Of a stretch of DNA of 15,545 nucleotides, positions 1 through 6,770 are shown in pieces. Below the pieces are notes generated by a model. That model had not been told where the DNA came from. It saw only the letters and a program-made list of their open reading frames with translations, and did not search any database. Location of the stretch: positions 1 to 15,545 of the forward strand of contig CAZTDF010000105.1 in assembly GCA_964612465.1 (NCBI GenBank), written 5' to 3'. A program made the translations under genes and the position numbers. This DNA is from JAFGPJ01 sp964612465 (GTDB lineage Bacteria; Planctomycetota; Phycisphaerae; Sedimentisphaerales; Anaerobacaceae). Each line of letters opens with the position of its first letter. Within the stretch, counting starts at the first letter, position 1.

Positions 1-3
1 AAA

Positions 4-239
4 AAACAAAGCCAATTCAAAGCCAAACAAAGCCAATCTTAGGGAAAGGCAAAAGTAAAAAGGCAAAAGGAAAAATGAAAGTATATCCGGAGTTTATCCG
101 GAGGAGCGATTTGAAAAAACAAAGCCAATTTTGAAATGGTGAAAATGGCGTAAACTCTTTTATGAAAGGAATATATATCAATAAGCCGACCTGCGGGGCA
201 CAAAAAAACAAAGCCAATTCGAAGCCAAACAAAGCCAAT
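4..239. repeat. Dispersed AAACAAAGCCAAT-type repeats, including a near-identical 34-nt pair
   Basis: The 11-mer ACAAAGCCAAT occurs five times, at 6-16, 27-37, 119-129, 208-218 and 229-239. Positions 4-37 and 206-239 form a 34-nt unit (two 11-mers joined by TTCRAAGCCAA) that differs at one base. In one frame the unit reads KQSQF. A separate direct repeat TATCCGGAG lies at 84-92 and 95-103. From memory, such KQSQF-type repeats are common in intergenic DNA of Phycisphaerae genomes. No function is known to me. The open frames across this stretch are low-complexity products of the repeats, not genes. Confidence 0.6.
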
Positions 240-520
240 TCGGTTGTTTTACCGCCGAGAGCGGAATCCTACACGAGAAGCGCAATCGGTACTTTATACC
301 GTCCCTCGGTGTCGAGAATACCAGACTTTGCTATCCTTATTGGCATTTTTGGCCGTATTTCAAGGAAAATCTTGAGATAGATGTAAAATCTGCAAATCGT
401 GACATTTAAAAAAAATTTCTTTGCAAGAGGAGCTTTGTTTATATAATAGAGGGTATAGATAATTTAGGTAAAATTGAAGATGCAATAAAAGCTCGTCAAA
501 TGATGAGTAGTGGTTCGTAA
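239..520 (+). pseudogene. Possible decayed coding fragment with one internal TAA
   Basis: One + strand frame stays open from about 239 to the TAA at 518-520, interrupted only by a TAA at 407-409 that is followed by an A run. The residues look protein-like, for example RYFIPSLGVENTRLCYPYW before the stop and IEDAIKARQMMSSGS after it. There is no start codon with a ribosome binding site, and the left end merges into the KQSQF repeats. I recognise no family. It could be a gene remnant or chance in AT-rich DNA. Nothing else gene-like is visible up to 751. Positions 521-751 hold a 13-nt palindrome GAATGACTCATTC (562-574) and small GA/TC-rich inverted repeats, but no convincing promoter. Confidence 0.2.
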
Positions 521-751
521 TATAAGGATTCTCGAGGAGAAGGAGATCCTCTCCTGGTTTAGAATGACTCATTCGATTCGAGATTCATTTTTGCCGGTTG
601 TCTATGTTTCTTTTAGAATGAGATTAATTAGACGAGCCGGTCCGTAAGCGCTGCTATGGGCTCTTCGTTGTACTATCGCTGGATTATTCTGTGGAATCCA
701 CGTTAGCACGGCTTATCTGACATATTGCCGTTCTTTCGTGTCATTTAGAGC

Positions 752-2608
752 ATGGAGAAAAGGGTGATTAGAACAGAGTCGGAATTGGTGGTGAAAATCA
801 GAAGGTTGACCCTGTTGTTTATTCTTTTGTTACTATTTCTTCTTCCGGGCAGACTCTCGGCCGTTGACGTAATTGAGGAGTGGGTGGCACGGTATAACGG
901 CCCTGGAAATTATGATGACTATGCTAAAGCCATGGTTGTAGATGATTCAGGCAATGTCTATGTGACGGGACATAGTTATGGCGAAAGCAGTCACCATGAC
1001 TATGCCACAACAAAGTATAACTCGGATGGAATTGAGCAATGGGTTGCAAGGTATAACGGCCCCGGCAATTATCAGGATACCCCCAAAGCTATCGCCCTGG
1101 ATGCATTCGGCAATGTTTATGTGACAGGATATAGCTACGGCGACGGAACCAGTTCCGACTATGCCACGATAAAGTATAATTCGGACGGCATCGAGCAGTG
1201 GGTGGCGAGGTATAATGATCCGGGCAATGGTAATGATATCGTTTATGCCATGGCGCTGGATGATTTCGGTAATGTCTATGTAACAGGCGAGAGCGATGAC
1301 AACGACAGCCGCCTTAACTATACGACAATCAAGTACAATAAAGACGGACGCCAGCTATGGACGGCAACATATAACGGGCCGGCCAATTATAACGATAGCC
1401 CCAGGGCAATCACGCTGGACGCTCTCGATAATGTCTACGTGACCGGATATAGCTATGGCGGTGCCGAGACACGTGAGGACTATGCCACCATTAAGTACAA
1501 TTCATCCGGCAGCCAGCTCTGGGAGGCAAGATATGCAGGCCCATCGGGTCCGCCACATTCGGCGTATGATGTCGCCAATGCCATAATAGTGGATGCATCA
1601 GGCGGCGTCTATGTCACCGGATATAGCGACGGCGGTCTTACAAGCTATGACTATGCCACGATAAAGTATAATTCCAACGGCATTGAGCAGTGGGAGGCAA
1701 GATATAACGGATTACGGGACAAATATGATTACGCCCATGCGATAGCTCTCGACAGCTCCGGCAGTGTCTATGTGACAGGCTATAGCGACAACAGTATAAC
1801 CCGACAGGACTATGCCACAATCAAATATGATTCGTTCGGCAGTCAGCTCTGGGTGGCGACATATAACGGTCCGGCAAATAACAATGACCGAGCCTGCTGT
1901 ATTTTAGTGGATCCTTCGGACAATGTCTATGTAACCGGATATAGTCATGACTGGGGCACCAGCCTTGACTATGCAACTATCATGTATGATTTAGAGGGCA
2001 ACGAGGTCTGGGTGGCAACATATGATGGATCGCCATACTCCGCCGATGTGGTGACGGATACATCAAACGATGACTCGTCTATACCAACAGTAAACGGCCC
2101 TGATAATGATTGTGATTACGCCTATTCTATGGCTCTGGACAGATCAGGGAACATCTATGTGACCGGAGGTAGTTTCGGCATCGAAACCCGCTATGACTTT
2201 GCCACAATCAAGTATTCACAGGAAGATACTCCACCCGGCAAGCGAGTGGAAGTTGCCGACTTGAGGACCGGAGCGACGCTGACATTCGACGCTGTTGAGA
2301 GAGGCGGCAATACGACCGTGACCGTGACGCCGGAGGGACCGATTTCACCGAAGGGACTGAAACTTGTGCCTTCGGGAATGGTTTACGAGATAAAAACAAC
2401 AGCCGTATATAGCGGTATGATCCAGTTAGCCATCATGTATGACGATACTGGTTTAAGCCAGGCACAGGAAAACGCCCTGAAGCTCAAATATTATGAACTT
2501 TCGACAGGTGAGTGGGAAGATATTACCATTGCTCTGGATATAGAGAATAACATCATATACGGCCAGTCTCCCCATCTGTCATTCTTTGCAGTGACCGTCG
2601 CTCCCTGA
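752..2608 (+). CDS. Secreted SBBP-repeat beta-propeller protein
   Basis: Predicted exported protein of 618 residues. Residues 1-37 form a signal peptide: basic start, leucine-rich core at about 20-32, then a cleavage-like LSA. Residues 42-492 hold eight copies of a roughly 50-55 residue repeat with the core pattern W-x-A-x-Y-N-G-P, then A-x-x-x-D-x-x-G-N-V-Y-V-T-G-Y-S, then D-Y-A-T-I-K-Y. This is the SBBP (seven-bladed beta-propeller) repeat signature. Blade 8 carries an extra insertion of about 20 residues rich in D, S and T. Residues 493-618 form a beta-rich C-terminal domain ending in HLSFFAV. Substrate or partner is unknown; such proteins are usually envelope or secreted scaffolds. A start at GTG 788 or 791 would give a shorter, more typical signal peptide; no strong ribosome binding site decides between them. 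The gene stands alone, followed by an intrinsic terminator. Confidence 0.9.
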   Translation: MEKRVIRTESELVVKIRRLTLLFILLLLFLLPGRLSAVDVIEEWVARYNGPGNYDDYAKAMVVDDSGNVYVTGHSYGESSHHDYATTKYNSDGIEQWVARYNGPGNYQDTPKAIALDAFGNVYVTGYSYGDGTSSDYATIKYNSDGIEQWVARYNDPGNGNDIVYAMALDDFGNVYVTGESDDNDSRLNYTTIKYNKDGRQLWTATYNGPANYNDSPRAITLDALDNVYVTGYSYGGAETREDYATIKYNSSGSQLWEARYAGPSGPPHSAYDVANAIIVDASGGVYVTGYSDGGLTSYDYATIKYNSNGIEQWEARYNGLRDKYDYAHAIALDSSGSVYVTGYSDNSITRQDYATIKYDSFGSQLWVATYNGPANNNDRACCILVDPSDNVYVTGYSHDWGTSLDYATIMYDLEGNEVWVATYDGSPYSADVVTDTSNDDSSIPTVNGPDNDCDYAYSMALDRSGNIYVTGGSFGIETRYDFATIKYSQEDTPPGKRVEVADLRTGATLTFDAVERGGNTTVTVTPEGPISPKGLKLVPSGMVYEIKTTAVYSGMIQLAIMYDDTGLSQAQENALKLKYYELSTGEWEDITIALDIENNIIYGQSPHLSFFAVTVAP

Positions 2609-2613
2609 CCTCG

Positions 2614-2662
2614 GGACCGTTTTGATAGATTTTAAACACGCCGAACGGTCCTAAATTTTTTT
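2614..2662 (+). terminator. Intrinsic terminator of the SBBP gene
   Basis: GGACCGTT (2614-2621) pairs perfectly with AACGGTCC (2644-2651) and is followed by TAAATTTTTTT. It begins 6 nt after the TGA stop. The loop is long (22 nt), but stem and T-tract are clear. Confidence 0.7.
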
Positions 2663-2938
2663 CCGCAGGAACAGCAAGACCCAGCCATGGCGTTCGGACT
2701 CGGCGGGCAGTTTCGAATGAAGCTCGGCCGATAGCGTGACGTTTTCTGCAGGAATCAGCCCCGTTAAAACCAGAATAAGTGTTCTGAACATGATAAGTCC
2801 ACCATTAACAAAGATATTGACTTATCGAAAACAAGATTCTTCTTCAATTACAAAATCTGGCTCAACTACAGTATAGACGTCAGCAATGAAAAAGTAGTTA
2901 CGATGATTTTTGAAAAAAGGCAAAAAAATATGATACAT
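2651..2938 (-). pseudogene. Possible broken small gene with internal TAA
   Basis: A minus-strand frame runs from ATG at 2938 to TAG at 2651 with one in-frame TAA (2824-2822). The first part encodes 38 residues containing YTVVEPDFVIEEESCF. After the stop, the same frame continues and includes a second ATG at 2791 that would give a 46-residue product ending LLFLRKKI, preceded by a weak GGTGGA. The composition on both sides looks protein-like, so this may be one gene of about 95 codons with a nonsense mutation, or a small ORF at 2791-2651 alone. I recognise no family. The right-hand arm of the SBBP terminator touches its 3' end. Confidence 0.25.
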
Positions 2939-2960
2939 TGTAGGTTCAAGCCCACCGAAT

Positions 2961-3116
2961 TTACGCAATTTCGTTTCGTAATTGTTTCTTTATTTCTTGA
3001 CGCCTTTTTTTGCTTGCTTCTCTTAACCTTCGTTTTCTTGATCTCGAAGAGAGCTTATTCAAAAGTGAATTGCCCCATACAGAGAGTCGATTTGTTTTCA
3101 AATGGGACTTTTTCAT
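2961..3116 (-). CDS. Small highly basic hypothetical protein (51 residues)
   Basis: ATG at 3116 is preceded by a good ribosome binding site (AAGGAA about 4 nt upstream) and runs to TAA at 2961. The product has 18 Lys/Arg and only 3 acidic residues, with a helix-forming C-terminal half (RSRKRRLREASKKRRQEIKK), so it could bind nucleic acid or a ribosomal surface. It begins 46 nt after the tag stop on the same strand and may be cotranscribed with it. I do not recognise a family. Its antisense strand yields a hydrophobic-looking frame only because Lys/Arg codons read as Leu/Phe on the other strand. It could also be a chance ORF in A-rich DNA. Confidence 0.45.
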   Translation of the reverse strand: MKKSHLKTNRLSVWGNSLLNKLSSRSRKRRLREASKKRRQEIKKQLRNEIA

Positions 3117-3162
3117 ATGTTCCTTGCCTCTGGAAAATCTAATTTATAAATATGCCTGTACA

Positions 3163-3726
3163 TCAGCCGCATTGGGTATATCTGAAGCAGTGGATCAAAT
3201 GGTCATTGATCATGCCAATCGATTGCATGAATGCGTAGCAGATTGTCGAGCCGACAAACTTGAAGCCTCGCTTCTTGAGGTCTTTGCTCATGGTGTCCGA
3301 TTCGGGTGACGTAGCGGGGATTTCTTTGATGCATTTCCATCGGTTGCGGATTGGAGTTCCATTAACAAATTGCCAGATAAATGCATCGAAAGAACCAAAC
3401 TCAGCCTGAATTTCGAGAAAGGCACGGGCGTTGGTCACGGCGGATTGCACTTTAAGCCGGTTGCGGACGATGCCCGGATTATTGAGCAGAGAGGTGATTT
3501 TGCGTTTGTTATAGCGTGCGATTTTAGCCGGGTCGAAATTATTAAAAGCCTTGCGGTAATTTTCACGTTTATTCAGGATGATCTGCCAGCTCAGTCCAGC
3601 CTGTGCGTTATCGAGCATAAGAAATTCGAACAGCTTGCGATCCTCGTGAAGCGGCACGCCCCATTCGGTGTCATGGTATTCGATCATGAGTTTGTTTTCG
3701 CCGGGCCAGTCGCATCTTTTTCTCAT
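3163..3726 (-). CDS. tag: DNA-3-methyladenine glycosylase I
   Basis: Base-excision repair enzyme that removes 3-methyladenine from alkylated DNA in the cytoplasm. The 187-residue length and sequence match the Tag family along its full length. The four zinc ligands known in E. coli Tag (Cys4, His17, His175, Cys179) correspond to Cys5, His18, His176 and Cys180. The signatures YHDTEWGVP, QAGLSW, IVRNRLK, SKDLKKRGFKFVG and the C-terminal INDH-x3-C are present. The residue matching E. coli Glu38, which contacts the base, is Asp39 (LDNAQAGLSW), a conservative change. ATG at 3726 has GGAG 8 nt upstream. The gene lies 33 nt after the isomerase-like gene on the same strand, so readthrough is likely, but no functional link is evident. 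Confidence 0.95.
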   Translation of the reverse strand: MRKRCDWPGENKLMIEYHDTEWGVPLHEDRKLFEFLMLDNAQAGLSWQIILNKRENYRKAFNNFDPAKIARYNKRKITSLLNNPGIVRNRLKVQSAVTNARAFLEIQAEFGSFDAFIWQFVNGTPIRNRWKCIKEIPATSPESDTMSKDLKKRGFKFVGSTICYAFMQSIGMINDHLIHCFRYTQCG

Positions 3727-3759
3727 GGATCGTTCTCCAATAAATTAATTTTAATCGGA

Positions 3760-4422
3760 TTATACGATCTGGGCTTCGAATTTGTTGAGCTGGCAGAAAT
3801 CTTTCATCTGGTGTGCGTAGTCGCCGTAGAAGAATATCTGGTGGAAGCCGGGGAAGCTGAGAACTTCCTGCTGACCGTCGAATTTGATCTTGACCGAGAC
3901 GACGCATCCGCCGGATGGTGGCACATCCATATTCTCCAGCACCGAACCGGCTGAAATCAGCACTTTCGATGGCGAGTTGCCGTCTGCTTTGCCCGGCAGC
4001 AAATCGATACTTGTCACCCGCTGACCAATCCGCCATAGCGTTCGCGGCACGGCATCCCGGTTGCCGTGATGGTGTATTAAATCAAACGGCTCAGGGTCCG
4101 AGTAGAAGCCGTTGAGCTTTGTTGGACACGAACAATGCGCGCCGATAATCGAATCGTCCGCGGTATCGGCCACGGGGTCCTGCTGGAAGCCCGGCCTGTC
4201 GAATAAATACTGCGCGATGAGATGTGACGCCACCGCGCCATAGTCGGCTTCGCAGGCGGCGGGGATTCCGTCGTCGTTCATCCGTGACCAGGCGATGCAG
4301 GGCAGGCTCACCTTGATTTGCCCCAGCGCGCCGAGGCAATCCATCGTGATGGCGTCGGCCTGCTCGGCTTCGAGAATCCTGCCTGCCACATAGTAGCTTT
4401 TGACGCCGTTGATGACATCCTG
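3760..4422 (-). CDS. L-fucose/L-arabinose isomerase-like protein, C-terminal part (5' end lost in gap)
   Basis: Only the last 220 codons are present; the frame is open into the N run at 4423, so the start lies in the assembly gap. The sequence resembles the C-terminal region of fucose isomerase-like sugar isomerases. Near the gap it has GVKSYYVAGRILEAEQADAI, then LPCIAWSRMNDDGIPAACEADYGA with a Glu/Asp pair in the position expected for a metal ligand, then HCSCPTKLNG, IHHHGNRDAVP, and a beta-rich end. Family members are usually well over 400 residues, so about half is missing. Expected role is aldose-ketose isomerisation or a related catabolic step in the cytoplasm; the substrate cannot be told. 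Any start codon inside the visible part would cut a conserved domain and should not be used. Confidence 0.75.
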   Translation of the reverse strand, partial: QDVINGVKSYYVAGRILEAEQADAITMDCLGALGQIKVSLPCIAWSRMNDDGIPAACEADYGAVASHLIAQYLFDRPGFQQDPVADTADDSIIGAHCSCPTKLNGFYSDPEPFDLIHHHGNRDAVPRTLWRIGQRVTSIDLLPGKADGNSPSKVLISAGSVLENMDVPPSGGCVVSVKIKFDGQQEVLSFPGFHQIFFYGDYAHQMKDFCQLNKFEAQIV

Positions 4423-4522
4423 NNNNNNNNNNNNNNNNNNNNNNNNNNNNNNNNNNNNNNNNNNNNNNNNNNNNNNNNNNNNNNNNNNNNNNNNNNNNNN
4501 NNNNNNNNNNNNNNNNNNNNNN
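4423..4522. other. Assembly gap (exactly 100 N)
   Basis: A run of exactly 100 N is the usual placeholder for a gap of unknown size. The isomerase-like gene needs several hundred more bases upstream, so the true distance is probably far more than 100 nt, and adjacency of the two sides rests on scaffolding only. Confidence 0.95.
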
Positions 4523-4583
4523 CGTCAAACAGAATTGCAAGGATACAATCCTGTAATCATCGTAGCCGTTGCTATTGCTGAGT

Positions 4584-6680
4584 CTACGGTTTCGGCAACG
4601 GCCAGAAGACAAAGTCGCCGTTGTCGCTCCACTCTCTGATGTTGCCGCTTCTATCTTTGCCGTATTCGCCGCCGTCATCGGTGAAATTGAAGCCGACGCT
4701 GTAGAGAATGAAATTATCATCTGTTTTTTTGTAGACCAGAGGCTTGTCGCTCCAGGGATCCATAGGCAACTCGTTCAGGAATCCGGCGGCAACCAGTTCT
4801 GCGAGGCTTGCCGGATATTGATCCTTCTGAAGCCGCCATCGCTGAATCGCCAGTATCGCCACTGTTGCTTCGTGCTGCGTTTTACCCCTATATACAATAT
4901 CAGAGATTCTGTCCGTAGCGGGCATGAAAACTCCGAGAAGAAAGAACCTGTAGTTTTGACATGATTCGTACATTATCTCATCAGCCGTTTTGAGATTAGA
5001 AATGTGCCTTTCATAAGGAGTCATCCTTGCAACCTCGCTTTGCAGAGCGTATATTTCATTAGCCTTTGCTACCGTTGCATCGCGCCTTGCATGTATCATA
5101 CTCGCCGCCGTGTAGAGCGGCATGAACAATCGCTTATCCCTATCATCAAGGCTGGGCGGATTCAAGTCTGTATAATCATCCCACAAAGCGGGTATTAAAT
5201 GGCCCCCGCCGGGGCCCCCATCAGTGAACGAACGCTGAACAATATCCATAAAAGCCAGTCTCTCCCCTTCCATGTTTATCAGTGGGTAGTCTCCGGGATA
5301 AATCTGCGACAACTGCTCCTGCAAGCGCTGCAGCTCGGCAGCGGAAAGTTTTTGGCTGGCTAAGATACTCAGTATTTCAGCATGGCCGAGGCCGCTTATC
5401 GCCATGCCCACCAATTGTTCGACGAGTTTTCCCTTGCCCTGCCAATGGCTGGCGGCGCGGGCGATAGCGAGACAATCTTCTATGCTCTGCTGTAGTCGTC
5501 CCTGGTTTCTGTTGATACGCGAGCGCCAAGCTCCCATGCTTGCAAAATCCTTCAGGGAATTCAGAGGTGGCAGGAGGATGCTCCAGGCTGATTTGTCATT
5601 ATTATTGGGATTATGAGTGTACGGCCGGTAGCAATAAGACTTTTCACTACCGGCTACAAACTCCTGCCATGCAGCTTCGTTCTGCCTGATCCAGGGACTT
5701 ATATATTCAAGTTCAGGGTCTGTAAGTTCTCCCCGAAAATCCTTTGGGAGGTTCGAATATCGCTTGTCGGCCTCGTGGAGCACCGCGACCGAAACGGCTT
5801 GAAGAAAATTCGGAGGAATTTTGCGCTGCTTTAACCAGTTTTTCAGCTCATCGTCCGGAAATCCGGGGTGCGCCTGAACCGGCAGGATTCCACGTGGATG
5901 AGGATTCAATAGTTCAGCATCATCATTAAGACACCTGAGAACATGCTCCGTCATTCGGTTAAATGTCGTGACATACCAATCGTTGTCATTCTGATGGACG
6001 ATCTTGGGAAATGGTACCCAATCATACTCAAAGCATTTTAGAACGACTGATTGTTGTTCAGGATTAAAATTGTCCCAGTACTTCTGATTCTTCTCGAACC
6101 AGGCCTGAATCTGCCGCTGGTTATCCCGTAACTGGTCTTTCAGCCGCAGAGCGTTTTCACGCTGCTTTCCATTGCGCCTGTATAAAATCAACTGTTTGAC
6201 GATCGGGCTTTGGGGTACATACAGACTGATTGCCTTCTCGTAATGGGGCCAGGCATTATCCTGGTTGCGGACTTGCGGCTGATTCATCTGGTTTAGCAAT
6301 TGGACATAATCCACCCGGATCGTCGGCTTGCCGAAGGAAAACCAGATAGTGTAAAAGATAAAGCACACAATCAACACGCCAATGGCTTGAAATGTCCTCG
6401 CTACGATGGTTCGCCAGAGCGGTCGGCAGCGCTTCTTGGCCCGGCGTAAAAGTATCGCCAGCAGCTTCAGGTCACCGAAGTCGGACAAAAGTAGCCGGGC
6501 TTTTTGCTCTTTTTCCTCGTCGGTTCTGCAGTCTTTCAGCTCATCCTCAAAATGCGCCTTCAGCTCGGCCTCTACATCATCCCGAACCTTCCGGCGATAA
6601 CGCATCTTTTTCAAAAGCCGATGTACATACTCAACCGCAATTGCTGGAAGACTTTTCGAATCGCTTTTTCTATCAGACAT
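4584..6680 (-). CDS. HAAS-like domain membrane protein with pseudopilin-like C-terminus
   Basis: Protein of 698 residues, last gene of the padR run before the gap. Residues about 14-85 match the HAAS/permease-prefix pattern: two to three charged helices with VEAELKAHFEDEL, an acidic linker, then SDFGD and a basic stretch. HAAS domains are known to couple PadR-type regulators to membrane effectors. Residues 96-116 form one membrane helix, and the rest should lie outside the cytoplasmic membrane. The large middle part is related to the next gene upstream. Residues about 603-698 form a tail with QRWRLQKDQYPASLAELV, PMDPWSDKPLVY, FILYSVG and DDGG, the pattern of the C-terminal half of GspG-type pseudopilins, but without a prepilin leader. 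Start ATG 6680 follows AGAGGAATAAGAAAA. A sensor or anchor for the PadR partner is my inference. Confidence 0.75.
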   Translation of the reverse strand: MSDRKSDSKSLPAIAVEYVHRLLKKMRYRRKVRDDVEAELKAHFEDELKDCRTDEEKEQKARLLLSDFGDLKLLAILLRRAKKRCRPLWRTIVARTFQAIGVLIVCFIFYTIWFSFGKPTIRVDYVQLLNQMNQPQVRNQDNAWPHYEKAISLYVPQSPIVKQLILYRRNGKQRENALRLKDQLRDNQRQIQAWFEKNQKYWDNFNPEQQSVVLKCFEYDWVPFPKIVHQNDNDWYVTTFNRMTEHVLRCLNDDAELLNPHPRGILPVQAHPGFPDDELKNWLKQRKIPPNFLQAVSVAVLHEADKRYSNLPKDFRGELTDPELEYISPWIRQNEAAWQEFVAGSEKSYCYRPYTHNPNNNDKSAWSILLPPLNSLKDFASMGAWRSRINRNQGRLQQSIEDCLAIARAASHWQGKGKLVEQLVGMAISGLGHAEILSILASQKLSAAELQRLQEQLSQIYPGDYPLINMEGERLAFMDIVQRSFTDGGPGGGHLIPALWDDYTDLNPPSLDDRDKRLFMPLYTAASMIHARRDATVAKANEIYALQSEVARMTPYERHISNLKTADEIMYESCQNYRFFLLGVFMPATDRISDIVYRGKTQHEATVAILAIQRWRLQKDQYPASLAELVAAGFLNELPMDPWSDKPLVYKKTDDNFILYSVGFNFTDDGGEYGKDRSGNIREWSDNGDFVFWPLPKP

Positions 6681-6770
6681 TTTTCTTATTCCTCTGACTT
6701 TTGCATAATACCAAAGCTAATACCAATAGTCAAATCTCACGAAACGATCTAAAAACAAACTCATTTCCTC

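Noticed and set aside
17..238. Minus-strand frame rich in Phe and Leu
   Set aside because: It is the reverse of the A-rich repeat region and has no gene-like signals.
2939..2957. GGTTCAAGCCC resembling a tRNA T-arm
   Set aside because: The flanking bases do not form the T stem and no acceptor, D or anticodon arm could be found.
2903..3309. Two + strand open frames with hydrophobic, membrane-like products
   Set aside because: They lie opposite the Lys/Arg-rich 51-residue ORF and the end of tag; the hydrophobic look is the antisense of Lys/Arg codons, and no ribosome binding site is present.
3370..3954. Long + strand open frame opposite tag and the isomerase-like gene
   Set aside because: Antisense shadow: the minus strand encodes clear family motifs over the same bases.
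4091..4720. Minus-strand open frame across the 100-N gap
   Set aside because: Open only because N codons do not stop; it is out of frame with both flanking real genes.
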